This document shows positions 40,964 to 50,766 of a DNA stretch of 64,000 bases, piece after piece. The notes under the pieces were generated by a model. It saw only the letters and a program-made list of their open reading frames with translations. It made no database searches and had not been told where the DNA came from. The position numbers and the translations under genes were made by a program. Each line of letters begins with the position of its first letter. Within the stretch, counting starts at the first letter, position 1. Source of the DNA: Streptomyces sp. B21-105 (GTDB taxonomy: Bacteria > Actinomycetota > Actinomycetes > Streptomycetales > Streptomycetaceae). The stretch covers positions 7,874,001 through 7,938,000 of the forward strand of contig NZ_JARUMJ010000001.1 in NCBI RefSeq assembly GCF_036898465.1, read 5' to 3'.

Positions 40964-43879
40964 TTATTCGAGAAGCTCCGCGTACGAGCCCATGGCCAGG
41001 GCGATGTCCGCCTGGGCCCAGAAGCGGTGGTACGTGAACACGGGCGCGGCGCCGCCCGCGAGATAGCTCTCGATCTTCGACCAGGCCGGGTCGTTCTTGT
41101 AGAACGATCGCAGCGAGGCGAAGGTCGAGGAGGAGCTGATCGTGTCGCCGTTCGGCATCGTGCCGCTGAAGCCGCTCGGGACGTACACGCCGTCGTCGAA
41201 GCGGTTGTAGTCGGCGCGGGTCTCCGGGACCGCGATGCCGAGGGCGTCCTGGTTGTGGGACCACATGCCGTCCAGGAGCGCCTTCGCCGTCGTCTTCGCC
41301 TCCGTGTCACCGGACTTGGCGGCGTAGTACGTCAGCGTCTTGGCGTACGCGGCGGCCACGCCGACGTCGTCGGTGTAATCGGCGACGGTGACATGAAGTC
41401 CGTTGTTTGCGCCCGGACTTGACGCGTTCCAGGTGTCGGGCTGACCCGACCACTGGAGCGTGGAGGGGATCCGGAAGGTGCCGTCCGGGTTGATCGTGGT
41501 CTTGGACAGCGCCCAGTCGACCCACTTGTCGAGGACCGCCTTCGCGCTCGCGTTCCCCGTCTGCTGGTAGTACTCGGCCACCCGCTCCATCGACCACGCC
41601 TGGAAGCCGAACCACTGGTTGGACGGCGGGTCGTGGTAGACGGGCTGCTGGTCGTAGTACATGCCGTAGAAGGTCGACGTGCCGGCCGGGGGAGTCGCGT
41701 AGCGGCCCGCCCAGCTGTTCGTCGCGCCGCCCGCGATGGCGCCCTCGCTGGACTGCAGCCAGCGGTAGAACTCCAGCTGCCGGGTGAGCGACTTCGCCCA
41801 GTCCGCCTGGCCCGTCGCCGACTTGGGCTTCAGGTCGGCATAGCTGCTGAGCGCGTAGGCGGCCAGGGGGTTCTGGTAGCCGCCGTGGGTGTGACTGGAG
41901 CCGATGCGCCACGCCCAGCCGGCGCTGGTGTCGGTCGCGCCGCCCCAGGCGTAGTACCAGGACAGCAGGTAGTGCGAGGCGTCCTTGCCGGTGCCGGCCG
42001 GGCAGGCGGTCGGTCCGACGCAGTTGCCGATCTTCTTGAAGTACTTGTCGTACATCGCGTAGCGCAGGTAGTCGCCCATCTTCGCCGCCTTGCCGACGGC
42101 CGCGGAGACGGCGCTGCCCTTGCCCTGGGCCTTGGCCCAGATGTCCGCCCAGTACGCGGCCTGCACGACGCGTGCGTCGGCGTCGGGGGCGTTGGTGAAC
42201 TTCCACTGCTTGGCGTAGGAGGCGTCACCGGTGAAGAGGTCCAGGTAACCGTTCTTGCCGCCGTACTTGAAGGCGTCGCAAGTCGGTTGCGGAACCGTTT
42301 CCCACACCGATTCCTGCGCGCCGCGCTGGAAGGTGTTGATGTACGACGGACCGGTGTCGGTCGGGCCCGCCTCGCACTTGCCGGGCGAGTTGCCGTAGCC
42401 GTAGGTGTTGTCCACGTCCTGCAGCCAGTGCATGCCGTAGACGTCGTCCGTGCCGTACGCGGACTTCAGTTCGCCCGCGATCGGATCCGACCCCACGGAC
42501 ACCCCGGTGTCCAGCTTCGCCGGATACTCGTTCGGCGTGTCCAGCTCGGGTGCGTAGGTGGCCGGCTTGGAGGCGTTGTAGAAGGAGTTCGTCGGCTGGT
42601 CGGCGTGGGTGGGGATCATGTACTTCTCCATGATGTCCCAGGCGCCGTTGAACTTGGTCCAGTCGCCGGTGATCTTCCCGTACATCGCCTGCAGCCACAG
42701 CAGGTAGCTGTAGGCCTCGGACGTGGTCTCGTGGCCCTGGTCCGGGGCTTCGACGATCAGCGTCTCGACCGAGTGGTACGGGATGCCCTCGGGGGAGAAG
42801 TAGCCGTTCGCCGGGTTGGTGATCTTGCCGTAGAGGTCGAGGAAGCGGGCGTCGTACGCCTTTGTCCCGGCGATCTCGGTGGCCGTGACCGTCGCCTTCG
42901 CGTGTCCGGTGGCCGTCGACTCGAAGGTCGCGGCGCCCGTGCCGGAGGCGTTGGCGGTGATGGTCACGTTCTGGGCGGTGTTCCAGTTCGACGGGGTGAA
43001 GGTCAGGCTCGCGCCGCCGGTCACCGTCAGGCCCGTGTTGCCGGCGGTTCGGGCGGTCGTGACGGTCACGTTGGCCGAGGGCTGGGTCGACAGCTTCAGC
43101 GTGAACGTGCCCGTCTTGCCCTGCTGGACGGCCAGTTGGGTGGTGGAGGCGACCACGGCGGGCCCGGAGGCGACCGTGATGCCGACCGGTGTGGACGACG
43201 CCGACGCGCCCAGGCTGTCGTAGGCCTTGGCGACCAGGGAGTGGTTGCCGACGGACAGCCCCGAGGCGGACAGGGTGTACGGCGCGCTGGTGTCCGTGCC
43301 CAGCAGTGTCGTGTCGTCGTAGAACTCGATCTTGGTGATGGTCGCGTTGTCGGCGGCGGCGGCGGTCGCCTGGAGCGGCACCGCGCCGCCCTGGGTGTAG
43401 ACGGCGCCCGCGGTCGGGCTGGTCAGCACCGTGACCGGCGGCTGGTGCGCGCCGGCGCAAGGAGTGCCGTTGACCGCGAAGTTCGTGGGAGCGGCGTTCG
43501 CGCCGCTGTAGGTGAACTGCGCGCCCGTGCCGACCGCGGCGCCGGGAGCGATCGTCCCGTTGTAGGTGGCGTTGTTCACGGTGATCTGCTGACCGGACTG
43601 CGACCAGCTGCCGTTCCAGCCGTTCGACAGCTTCTGGTTGCCGGCGTAGGAGTACGTCAGGGCCCAGCCGCTGATCGGGTCGGTACCGCGGTTGGTGAGG
43701 GTCAGGTCGGCGGTGAACCCGGAGCCCCAGTCGTTGGTCTTGTAGTCGACGCTGCACTGAAGCGCGGCCGCCTGGGCGGGCGTCGTGCTCGTGCTCAGCA
43801 TGGCGAGGGGGAGCGCGAGGGCCGCCACGGCGGCGGTCCACAGGCGCCGCGCCCCGCGGCGTCTGCGTGAGGGTTTCAT
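40964..43879 (-). CDS. Secreted GH48 reducing-end cellobiohydrolase with CBM2 and Ig-like domains
   Basis: GH48 enzymes release cellobiose processively from cellulose chains and are the core of bacterial cellulase systems. Of 971 residues, 1-37 form a signal peptide ([20 protein letters not shown]) and 40-142 a CBM2 ([40 protein letters not shown]). Residues 148-238 form an Ig-like domain ([20 protein letters not shown]), about 240-337 a second beta-sandwich ([16 protein letters not shown]), and 342-971 the GH48 domain. The proton-donor Glu region is [20 protein letters not shown]. The ATG at 43879 follows AAGGAGGA. It shares a divergent promoter with the GH5 gene that contains a perfect CebR-type box. 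Confidence 0.94.
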   Translation of the reverse strand: MKPSRRRRGARRLWTAAVAALALPLAMLSTSTTPAQAAALQCSVDYKTNDWGSGFTADLTLTNRGTDPISGWALTYSYAGNQKLSNGWNGSWSQSGQQITVNNATYNGTIAPGAAVGTGAQFTYSGANAAPTNFAVNGTPCAGAHQPPVTVLTSPTAGAVYTQGGAVPLQATAAAADNATITKIEFYDDTTLLGTDTSAPYTLSASGLSVGNHSLVAKAYDSLGASASSTPVGITVASGPAVVASTTQLAVQQGKTGTFTLKLSTQPSANVTVTTARTAGNTGLTVTGGASLTFTPSNWNTAQNVTITANASGTGAATFESTATGHAKATVTATEIAGTKAYDARFLDLYGKITNPANGYFSPEGIPYHSVETLIVEAPDQGHETTSEAYSYLLWLQAMYGKITGDWTKFNGAWDIMEKYMIPTHADQPTNSFYNASKPATYAPELDTPNEYPAKLDTGVSVGSDPIAGELKSAYGTDDVYGMHWLQDVDNTYGYGNSPGKCEAGPTDTGPSYINTFQRGAQESVWETVPQPTCDAFKYGGKNGYLDLFTGDASYAKQWKFTNAPDADARVVQAAYWADIWAKAQGKGSAVSAAVGKAAKMGDYLRYAMYDKYFKKIGNCVGPTACPAGTGKDASHYLLSWYYAWGGATDTSAGWAWRIGSSHTHGGYQNPLAAYALSSYADLKPKSATGQADWAKSLTRQLEFYRWLQSSEGAIAGGATNSWAGRYATPPAGTSTFYGMYYDQQPVYHDPPSNQWFGFQAWSMERVAEYYQQTGNASAKAVLDKWVDWALSKTTINPDGTFRIPSTLQWSGQPDTWNASSPGANNGLHVTVADYTDDVGVAAAYAKTLTYYAAKSGDTEAKTTAKALLDGMWSHNQDALGIAVPETRADYNRFDDGVYVPSGFSGTMPNGDTISSSSTFASLRSFYKNDPAWSKIESYLAGGAAPVFTYHRFWAQADIALAMGSYAELLE

Positions 43880-43938
43880 GGTGCTGGTTCCTCCTTGCGG
43901 CTCGGGGAGTGGGGGAGGAGCAACAAGCCTTGAACCAG

Positions 43939-43952
43939 TGGGAGCGCTCCCA
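43939..43952. promoter_or_regulatory. CebR-box (TGGGAGCGCTCCCA), perfect palindrome
   Basis: The 14-bp palindrome TGGGAGCGCTCCCA is the published operator of CebR, the LacI-type cellobiose-responsive repressor of Streptomyces. It lies 60 bp upstream of the GH48 start in the divergent GH48/GH5 promoter. Confidence 0.9.
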
Positions 43953-44081
43953 TAGTGGGGATGCGGGTGAAGGCGGTCAAGATGTTTGAAGAGTCGAAAA
44001 GATTCGATGTCGGGAGTTGAGGGAAAGTCAGTCACTCCCATTGTTCTTTGCCTCCACTTGGCGCTAACTTCGAGACACCAG

Positions 44082-44095
44082 TGGGAGCGGTTCCA
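44082..44095. promoter_or_regulatory. Degenerate CebR-box (TGGGAGCGGTTCCA)
   Basis: This site matches the CebR operator at 12 of 14 positions. It lies 48 bp upstream of the GH5 start, so the divergent pair probably has one strong and one weak CebR site. Confidence 0.75.
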
Positions 44096-44143
44096 TCAGT
44101 CGACGCGTCTGTCACGACGCGCCTGAGCTGCAAGGAGTCGCTC

Positions 44144-45655
44144 ATGCGTCACCCCCCGCGTTCAGTACTTTTAGCCGTGGCCGGCACGAGCGCCCTTGTC
44201 GCGGGTGCCCTGTTACCGGTCGTCACGGCGCAAGGAGCGGCGCCTGCCTGCACGGTGGAGTACTCGGTCACCAGCCAGTGGGACACCGGTTTCCAGGGCG
44301 CCGTGAAGATCACCAACAACGCGGCGGCCGTGAGCAGTTGGAGTCTTGCCTTCGATTTCGCGGGCGGCCAGAAGGTCACCCAGGGCTGGAACGCCAAGTG
44401 GTCCCAGTCCGGGACGACGGTCACCGCCGCGAACGAGAGCTGGAACGGCTCCCTGGGCACGGGCGCGAGCGTCAGCGCGGGATTCATCGCCTCGAAGGCG
44501 GGGGCGAACGCCGTACCGACCACCTTCCGGCTCAACGGCACGACCTGCAACGCCGGCACCGACCCCACACCCACCCCTACACCCACCTCCACGCCGACCC
44601 CCACCGCACCGCCCTCGACCGTCCCGCCCGGCACCGGTGACGAGCCGCCCGCCCTGCACGTCTTGGGCAACAAGCTCGTGGACGCCGCCGGAAACACCCG
44701 CCGGCTGCTCGGCGTGAACCGCTCCGGCGGCGAGTTCATGTGCGTGCAGGGGCGCGGCATCTGGGACGGACCGGTCGACGACGCAGCCATCGCGGCGATC
44801 GCCGCCTGGCACGTCGGCACCGTCCGCATTCCGCTCAACGAGGAGTGCTGGCTGGGTCTTTCGAACATCGACCCCGCATACCGCGGCGCCACCTACGTCA
44901 ACGCCGTGAAGGACCTGGTCGCCCGCGTCAAGGCGCACGGCATGACGCCGATCGTCGAACTGCACTGGACGTACGGCCAGTACACGGGCAACTCGGCCGG
45001 CTGTTCCGACGTGCACGCCGGCTGCCAGAAGCCGATGCCCGACATGCAGTACACGCCGTCGTTCTGGACGTCGGTCGCCAACGTCTTCAAGAACGACCAG
45101 AGCGTGGTCTTCGACCTGTTCAACGAGCCCTACCCGGACCGCGCCACCGCCACGACCGCCCAGGCGTGGCAGTGCTGGCGGGACGGCGGGACCTGCCCCG
45201 GCATCGGCTACGAGGTCGCCGGCATGCAGGACCTCGTCGACTCCGTACGGGCGACCGGGGCCAAGAACGTGATCCTGGCCGGCGGGATCGCCTACTCCAA
45301 CGACCTCGGTCAGTGGCTGACCCACAAGCCCACCGACCCCACCGGCAATCTCGCCGCCGCGTACCACGTCTACAACTTCAACTCCTGTGCCAACGAGAAC
45401 TGTTGGAACTCCACCCTCGCCCCCGTGGCCGCCCAGGTGCCGCTGGTGGCCGGGGAGATCGGCGAGAACACCTGCTCACATGGTTTCGTCGACCGCGTCA
45501 TGAAGTGGTTCGACGATCGCGGCCTGTCGTACCTGGGCTGGACCTGGAACGCGTGGGACTGCTCCACCGGTCCGTCCCTCATCTCCGCCTACGACGGGAC
45601 GCCCACGGCGTACGGCATCGGACTGCGCGACCATCTGCGCGCACTCGACGGATAG
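44144..45655 (+). CDS. Secreted GH5 endoglucanase with N-terminal CBM2
   Basis: This 503-residue endo-beta-1,4-glucanase has a signal peptide (residues 1-32, VLLAVAGTSALVAGALLPVV) and a CBM2 at 36-136 (VEYSVTSQWDTGFQGAVKIT, WNAKWSQSGTTVTAANESWN). A Pro/Thr linker (PTPTPTPTSTPTPTAPPS) leads to a GH5 catalytic domain from about 170. The acid/base Glu is in VVFDLFNEPYPD and the nucleophile Glu in VPLVAGEIGENT; HVGTVRIPLNEECWLG and LSYLGWTWNAWDC are further family features. The ATG at 44144 follows AAGGAG. It is followed by the GH6 gene after 61 bp without a terminator, so both are likely one transcript. Confidence 0.92.
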   Translation: MRHPPRSVLLAVAGTSALVAGALLPVVTAQGAAPACTVEYSVTSQWDTGFQGAVKITNNAAAVSSWSLAFDFAGGQKVTQGWNAKWSQSGTTVTAANESWNGSLGTGASVSAGFIASKAGANAVPTTFRLNGTTCNAGTDPTPTPTPTSTPTPTAPPSTVPPGTGDEPPALHVLGNKLVDAAGNTRRLLGVNRSGGEFMCVQGRGIWDGPVDDAAIAAIAAWHVGTVRIPLNEECWLGLSNIDPAYRGATYVNAVKDLVARVKAHGMTPIVELHWTYGQYTGNSAGCSDVHAGCQKPMPDMQYTPSFWTSVANVFKNDQSVVFDLFNEPYPDRATATTAQAWQCWRDGGTCPGIGYEVAGMQDLVDSVRATGAKNVILAGGIAYSNDLGQWLTHKPTDPTGNLAAAYHVYNFNSCANENCWNSTLAPVAAQVPLVAGEIGENTCSHGFVDRVMKWFDDRGLSYLGWTWNAWDCSTGPSLISAYDGTPTAYGIGLRDHLRALDG

Positions 45656-45716
45656 GCGCCACCCGGCAGAACAGCAGAACGGACAACACCCTCGACCACG
45701 AAGGAAACCCGCACTC

Positions 45717-47447
45717 ATGAGCCGTAGCAGAACAGCGGTACTCGCCGCGCTGGCGCTGGTCGCCGGCGCCTCGGGGACGGCACTCGCCGTGGTCCCCGGT
45801 GACTCGGGGCTCGCCGCCGTCCCGTGCAGCGTCGACTACAAGGTGCAGAACGACTGGGGAAGCGGTTTCACCGCCGCCGTCACCGTCACCAACAACTCGG
45901 CTGCCAAGTCGAGTTGGGCGGTCAAGTGGTCGTACGCCGGCAGCCAGAAGGTCACCAACGCCTGGAACGCGAAGGTCACCCAGGCCGGTACGGCCGTCAC
46001 CGCCGCCAATGAGACCTACAACGGGACGCTGGCGACCGGCGGTTCGGTCAGCTTCGGGTTCCAGGGCACCTACAGCGGCAGCAACGCCGTGCCGACCTCG
46101 TTCACCCTCGACGGGGCCACCTGCAACGTGGACGGCGGGACCGGTCCCACCGACCCCGGTCCGACGGACCCCGGCCCCACCGACCCCGGCCCCTCCAACA
46201 GGGTCGACAACCCCTACGCCGGCGCCAAGGTGTACGTGAACCCCGAATGGTCGGCGAACGCCGCCGCCGAGCCGGGCGGCAGCCGTATCTCCAGCCAGCC
46301 CACCGGTGTCTGGCTCGACCGCATCGCCGCCATCAACGGCGCAGGCGGCCACATGGGGCTGCGCGCCCACCTGGACGCGGCCCTCGCACAGAAGGGCAGC
46401 GGCGAAGAGGTCGTCCAGCTGGTCGTCTACGACCTCCCCGGGCGTGACTGCTCCGCCCTCGCCTCCAACGGCGAGCTCGGCCCGACGGAGATCGACAAGT
46501 ACAAGACGCAGTTCATCGACCCGATCGCGGCGATCCTGTCCGACAGCAAGTACGCGGGGCTGCGGATCGTCACCACCGTCGAGATCGACTCGCTGCCCAA
46601 CCTCGTCACCAACACGGGCAGCCGGCCGACCGCCACCCCGACCTGCGACGTTATGAAGGCCAACGGCAACTACGTGAAGGGCGTCGGCTACGCGCTGAAC
46701 AAGCTCGGCGCCATTCCCAACGTCTACAACTACATCGACGCCGGTCACCACGGCTGGCTCGGCTGGGACGACAACTTCGCCGCCTCCGCCGAGATCATGT
46801 TCCAGGCCGCGAACGCCGAGGGCGCGACCGTCGACGACGTGCACGGCTTCATCACCAACACGGCGAACTACAGTGCCCTGAAGGAGAACAACTTCACCAT
46901 CAACGACTCGGTGGCCGGCAAGTCGGTCCGTGAGTCCAAGTGGGTGGACTGGAACCGGTACACCGATGAGCTGTCGTACGCCCAGGCGTTCCGCAACCAG
47001 CTGGTCACGACCGGCTTCCGGTCCAACATCGGCATGCTGATCGACACCTCCCGCAACGGCTGGGGCGGCTCCGCCCGGCCCGCCGGCCCGGGCGCCACGA
47101 CCAGCGTGGACACCTATGTGAACGGCGGACGTTACGACCGTCGGATCCACGTCGGCAACTGGTGCAACCAGTCCGGCGCCGGACTCGGCGAGCGCCCGAA
47201 GGCCGCTCCGGCTGCCGGGATCGACGCCTACGTCTGGATGAAGCCGCCGGGCGAGTCCGACGGTTCCAGCTCCGCCATCGCCAACGACGAGGGCAAGGGC
47301 TTCGACCGGATGTGCGACCCGACGTACACGGGCAACCCCCGCAACGGCAACAGCATGTCGGGCTCCCTGGCGAACGCACCGCTGTCCGGACACTGGTTCT
47401 CGGCCCAGTTCCAGCAGCTGATGCAGAACGCTTACCCCGCGCTGTAG
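45717..47447 (+). CDS. Secreted GH6 cellobiohydrolase/endoglucanase with N-terminal CBM2
   Basis: This 576-residue GH6 enzyme has a signal peptide (TAVLAALALVAGASGTALAV, about residues 6-25) and a CBM2 at about 36-137 ([39 protein letters not shown]). The linker is a GPTDPGPTDPGPTDPGP repeat, and the catalytic domain starts near 165. The GH6 signatures VVYDLPGRDCSALASNGEL (catalytic Asp region) and YIDAGHHGWLGWDDN are intact, as is YVWMKPPGESDGSS. Whether it acts as an exo- or endo-enzyme depends on loop length; its size and extended loops favour a cellobiohydrolase. The ATG follows AAGGAA; the gene is probably co-transcribed with GH5 under CebR control. Confidence 0.92.
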   Translation: MSRSRTAVLAALALVAGASGTALAVVPGDSGLAAVPCSVDYKVQNDWGSGFTAAVTVTNNSAAKSSWAVKWSYAGSQKVTNAWNAKVTQAGTAVTAANETYNGTLATGGSVSFGFQGTYSGSNAVPTSFTLDGATCNVDGGTGPTDPGPTDPGPTDPGPSNRVDNPYAGAKVYVNPEWSANAAAEPGGSRISSQPTGVWLDRIAAINGAGGHMGLRAHLDAALAQKGSGEEVVQLVVYDLPGRDCSALASNGELGPTEIDKYKTQFIDPIAAILSDSKYAGLRIVTTVEIDSLPNLVTNTGSRPTATPTCDVMKANGNYVKGVGYALNKLGAIPNVYNYIDAGHHGWLGWDDNFAASAEIMFQAANAEGATVDDVHGFITNTANYSALKENNFTINDSVAGKSVRESKWVDWNRYTDELSYAQAFRNQLVTTGFRSNIGMLIDTSRNGWGGSARPAGPGATTSVDTYVNGGRYDRRIHVGNWCNQSGAGLGERPKAAPAAGIDAYVWMKPPGESDGSSSAIANDEGKGFDRMCDPTYTGNPRNGNSMSGSLANAPLSGHWFSAQFQQLMQNAYPAL

Positions 47448-47494
47448 GCGGCCGGTGAGCGGATCCGCACGACCGTGAAACAGGGGTGAAACGT

Positions 47495-47539
47495 GATCCG
47501 TCGGGCGGTCGGCCCTCCCGGGCCGGGCCCCGGCGGATC
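47495..47539 (+). terminator. Possible terminator after the GH6 gene
   Basis: GATCCGTCGGG and CCGGCGGATC pair with a few imperfections, and an inner GGCCCTCCCGGGCC hairpin strengthens the fold. It lies 48 bp after the GH6 stop. The rest of the 309-bp gap to 47756 shows imperfect GCGGAAACGGGT repeats but no gene. Confidence 0.45.
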
Positions 47540-47756
47540 ATTGTCCCGACGGCCGGGCGGGCCAGTCCAGCCGTTCCAGGACGCGGAAACGGGTGGAGAG
47601 GACAGGCGCAGAAACGGGCACAGAAAACGGGTGCGGAAACGGGTGCGGAGCGGCTTGCCGTCCGCGCCCGTCTTTTTGCCGTCCCGGCAACAGAAGTGGC
47701 CCTCCTCCGGTGCGTCGGCGCACGCTGACGGCACACCGGACGAGAGGCTGACCACC

Positions 47757-48695
47757 ATGGCGCACCACCCGCACGCATCCCACGCCGACCAGGACACGCA
47801 CGGCGACGGCCAACCGCACAGCCATGGCAATGGCAACGGCAACTGTCACCGCACCGACATCGACTGGGCCGAGCTGGCGCCGTATCTGGAGGCGCAGGCC
47901 GAACTCTTCACCCCTCTCTACGAGCGGGCCCTGTCCTGGCTCGGGAAGGAGGTGACCGAGCCCGGCCTGATCGTGGACGCGGGCAGCGGTCCCGGGGTCG
48001 TCTCCTGTCTGTTCGCCGAGACCTTCCCCGGGGCGCGCGTCCTGGCGGTCGACAGCTCCGAGCCGCTGCTCCGGCGGGCCGGGGAACGGGCGGCCCGACT
48101 CGGATACGCCGACCGGTTCGGCACCCTGGCCGGTGAACTGCCCGGCGTACTGGATGAGTTGGACTACCCGGCCAACCTGCTGTGGGCCGGGCGCAGCCTG
48201 CATCACCTGGGCGACCAGCGCGCCGCCCTGTCCGCCTTCGCGCAGCGCCTCGGGCCCGGCGGAACGCTGGCGATCATGGAGGGCGGACTGCCGACCCGGT
48301 TCCTGCCGCGCGACCTGGGCTTCGGGCGACCGGGCCTCGAGGCACGGCTCGACGCGCTGGAGGCGGAGCGGTTCGCGCGGATGCGGGCCGACCTGCCGGG
48401 CTCCGTGGCTGAGACGGAGGACTGGGCGGCGTTGCTCGGCGCCGTGGGCCTGAGGCGCAGCCGCAGCCGCAGCTTCCTGCTGGATCTGCCCGCGCCCGCC
48501 TCCGACCGGGCCCGCACCTACGTCGCGGAGAGCCTGTCCCGGCTGCGGGAAGGATTCGGCGAGGAGCTCGACCCCGTCGACCGCGCCACCGTCGACCGCC
48601 TCCTCGACCCGGACGACGAGGCGAGTGTGCACCGCCGGGCCGATGTCTTCGTGCTCGCCGCCCACACCGTGCACACCGCCGTACGGGCGGTCTGA
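47757..48695 (+). CDS. SAM-dependent methyltransferase with a His-rich N terminus
   Basis: This 312-residue class I methyltransferase opens with a His/Gly/Asn-rich leader of about 30 residues (HHPHASHADQDTHGDGQPHS, then HGNGNGNCH), which could bind metal. The catalytic domain has motif I LIVDAGSGPGVVSCLFAETF, acidic loop VLAVDSSEPLLRRAGERAAR, LLWAGRSLHHLGDQRAALSA and RLGPGGTLAIMEGGLP. The substrate is not evident. The ATG at 47757 was chosen because the frame upstream to 47493 has only low-complexity Arg/Gly sequence. The gene stands alone between the cellulase block and the transposon relic. Confidence 0.8.
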   Translation: MAHHPHASHADQDTHGDGQPHSHGNGNGNCHRTDIDWAELAPYLEAQAELFTPLYERALSWLGKEVTEPGLIVDAGSGPGVVSCLFAETFPGARVLAVDSSEPLLRRAGERAARLGYADRFGTLAGELPGVLDELDYPANLLWAGRSLHHLGDQRAALSAFAQRLGPGGTLAIMEGGLPTRFLPRDLGFGRPGLEARLDALEAERFARMRADLPGSVAETEDWAALLGAVGLRRSRSRSFLLDLPAPASDRARTYVAESLSRLREGFGEELDPVDRATVDRLLDPDDEASVHRRADVFVLAAHTVHTAVRAV

Positions 48696-48851
48696 CGACG
48701 CAATCCGGTCATCGGTGATCGGTCATCGGTGACGGGAGATCGGTGTGCGGCGGGTGGGCCGGGGCGCTGAGCGGGCCGGCGGGCGGCCGGGCGTCGGCGG
48801 CAAGCACCGGCACGGCCGGGTTTCCGCTCCCGCAGGGACGCCCGTCAGGCG

Positions 48852-49779
48852 GTGCGGTTCACCGCGAACGCACGCTGGAAGATCACCGAGGGCGGGAAGC
48901 TGCTGCTGCCGGAGATCGGCGCGGTGGCGGTGTCATGGTCCCGAGCCCTGCCCGCGGTGCCGTCCTCGGTCACCGTGATCAAGGACGCAGCCGGACGGTC
49001 CTTCGCGTCCTCGTCGTCGACACCGATCCGGACGCCGATGCCGCCGTGATGCCCGCCACCGCCCAGAGCGTCGGTGTCGACCTGGGGCTGACCCGTTTCG
49101 CGGTCCTCTCCGACGGTACGAAGGTCGGCTCCCCGCGGTTTCTGCGCCGGGCGGAGAAGAAGCTGAAGAAGGCGCAGAAGGACCTCGCCCGCAAGCGGAA
49201 GGGGTCGAAGAACCGCGAGAAAGCGAGAGGGAGGGTCGCCCGGGCGCACGCGAAGGTCGCCGACGCGCGCCGCGAGTTCCACCACCAGCTCTCCACGAAG
49301 CTGATCCGCGAGAACCAAGCGGTCGCGGTGGAGGACCTGGCGGTCAGGGCACTGGCGCGCACGAGGCCGGCCAAGAGCGTGCACGACGCGGGCTGGTCAC
49401 AGTTCACGGCCACGCTCGCGTACAAGGCGGAGCGGTACGGTCGCACCTTCGTCAAGATCGACCGGTTCGAGCCGACCGGCCAGGTCTGCTCCGCCTGCGG
49501 CCATAGTGACGGTCCCAAACCCCTCGACGTGCGCGAGTGGACCTGCCCCGCCTGCGGGACCGTCCACGACCGCGACGTGAACGCTGCACAGAACGTGAAA
49601 CAGGCCGCCGGACCGGCGGTGACAGCCTGCGGAGCGCGGGTAAGACGCGGGACTCGTCCCGGCACAGCGCGAAGAAACAGGAAGCCACGGAATCCCTACA
49701 GGAATCTGTGCCGCATAGCGGCACGGCACCCCGTAGGGACGGCCGGAATCCTCGGGCTTCAGCCCGAGGAGCATGTCAA
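48852..49779 (+). pseudogene. Truncated and frameshifted TnpB-type RNA-guided nuclease (IS200/IS605-like relic)
   Basis: Only the C-terminal two thirds of a TnpB (OrfB) protein remains. The fragment FTANARWKITEGGKLLLPEI through SSVTVIKDAAGRSFAS (48857-49010) is in one frame. After a probable single-base deletion at 49010/49011 the protein continues in another frame as VVDTDPDADA, then the RuvC-I motif GVDLGLTRFAVLSDG, the RuvC-II Glu in AVEDLAVRALAR, the zinc finger QVCSACGH..CPACG and the RuvC-III Asp in DRDVNAAQN. The three catalytic acidic residues are intact, but the N-terminal REC/wedge part of about 100 residues is missing. The relic ends at the hairpin and GTCAA end described separately. 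No TnpA transposase is present. Confidence 0.8.
49600..49779 (+). ncRNA. Possible TnpB omega-RNA scaffold and element right end
   Basis: The 3' end of the TnpB relic and its flank would encode the omega-RNA of a live element. The last hairpin CTCGGGC-TTCA-GCCCGAG (49751-49768) followed by GAGCATGTCAA is the typical right end of this IS group. Sequence after 49779 (gcccgtgcgggac) would then be the guide. Because the protein is broken, RNA expression and function are doubtful. Confidence 0.4.
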
Positions 49780-49914
49780 AGCCCGTGCGGGACGCGCCGG
49801 TCGGACCCGGCTGCCGCCGTCGAGGCGTGCGCGCGGGCGGTCGGCGGGCACGGCACTAGGCGTGACGGAGGTGCGCCGCTGCCTCTGCGCCTACTGCCCT
49901 GTCTGTGAGGGCAC

Positions 49915-49945
49915 TTGACTTCGAGAGCGCTCCAGCTGATGGACT
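49915..49945 (+). promoter_or_regulatory. MerR-type promoter with 19-bp spacer
   Basis: TTGACT and TGGACT are separated by 19 bp that contain the imperfect dyad ACTTCGAG-AGCG-CTCCAGCT, starting within the -35. Long spacers holding an operator are the hallmark of MerR-regulated promoters. It is placed 58 bp upstream of the SDR start. No MerR gene is seen nearby. Confidence 0.6.
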
Positions 49946-50002
49946 CCCCGCGGTGCACCGACACCGAACACCGAACACCGAACACGGAACACAGGGGAAG
50001 CC

Positions 50003-50704
50003 ATGACCGACTCTCCGGTCACACTGATCACCGGCGGCGGCAGCGGCATCGGGGCCGCAGTTGCACGGCAACTGCTGGACCTCGGGCACCGGGTCGCCGT
50101 CACCGGCCGGGGCGAGGAGCGGCTGCGCGCGTTCGCCGCGGACCTCGGCGACCCGAAGGCCCTGTCGACGTTCGCCGGGAACGCCGCCGACTACGACAGC
50201 GTACGGTCGGCGGTGGACCGTACCCTCGACGCCTACGGTCGACTGGACGCGGTCGTCGCCAACGCGGGGACCGCCACCCATGACTCGGTCGCCGAGGGCG
50301 ACCCGGCCGGGTGGACCGAGATGGTGCTGACCAACGTCCTCGGGCCCGCGCTGCTCATCCGGGCGTCGATCGACGCGCTGAAGGAGACCCGGGGACGGAT
50401 CGTGCTGGTCGGCAGCGTCGCCGGCTTCGTGCCCACCCCGGGCAACCTGTACGGCGCGACCAAGTACGCGGTTACCGGACTTGCGGAGAACACTCGCCGC
50501 CAGGTCACCGAGTGGGGCGTCGGCGTGACGCTGGTCGCGCCCGGCCGGGTGGAGACCCCGTTCTGGGACAGCTACGGCAGCCTGCCGCCCGGCCATCTGC
50601 TGACCGCGGACCAGATCGCCGACTCCGTCGTGTGGGCCCTGCGGCAGCCCGCCGGAGTCGACGTCAACACCGTCGTCGTCCGGCCGATCGGGCAGCCCAA
50701 CTGA
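50003..50704 (+). CDS. Short-chain dehydrogenase/reductase (SDR)
   Basis: This 233-residue classical SDR has the NAD(P)-binding motif TLITGGGSGIGAAVARQLL (residues 7-25), DAVVANAGTAT (NAG motif), the catalytic Ser in IVLVGSVAGFVPTPGN and YGATKYAVTGLAEN (YxxxK). A basic residue near the end of beta2 (TGRGEERLRAF) suggests NADPH preference. The substrate is unknown. The ATG follows CAGGGGAAGCC. A MerR-type promoter precedes it, suggesting induction by a small molecule. It is convergent with the aldo/keto reductase. Confidence 0.88.
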   Translation: MTDSPVTLITGGGSGIGAAVARQLLDLGHRVAVTGRGEERLRAFAADLGDPKALSTFAGNAADYDSVRSAVDRTLDAYGRLDAVVANAGTATHDSVAEGDPAGWTEMVLTNVLGPALLIRASIDALKETRGRIVLVGSVAGFVPTPGNLYGATKYAVTGLAENTRRQVTEWGVGVTLVAPGRVETPFWDSYGSLPPGHLLTADQIADSVVWALRQPAGVDVNTVVVRPIGQPN

Positions 50705-50721
50705 CGAGCCGCGCGACGCGC

Positions 50722-50750
50722 CGAGGGCGCCCCGGGCGGGGGCGCCCTCG
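50722..50750. terminator. Perfect 12-bp hairpin between convergent SDR and AKR genes
   Basis: CGAGGGCGCCCC (50722-50733) and GGGGCGCCCTCG (50739-50750) pair without mismatch around a 5-nt loop. It is positioned to serve both genes. Confidence 0.8.
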
Positions 50751-50766
50751 ATGCGAGTGGGGACCG

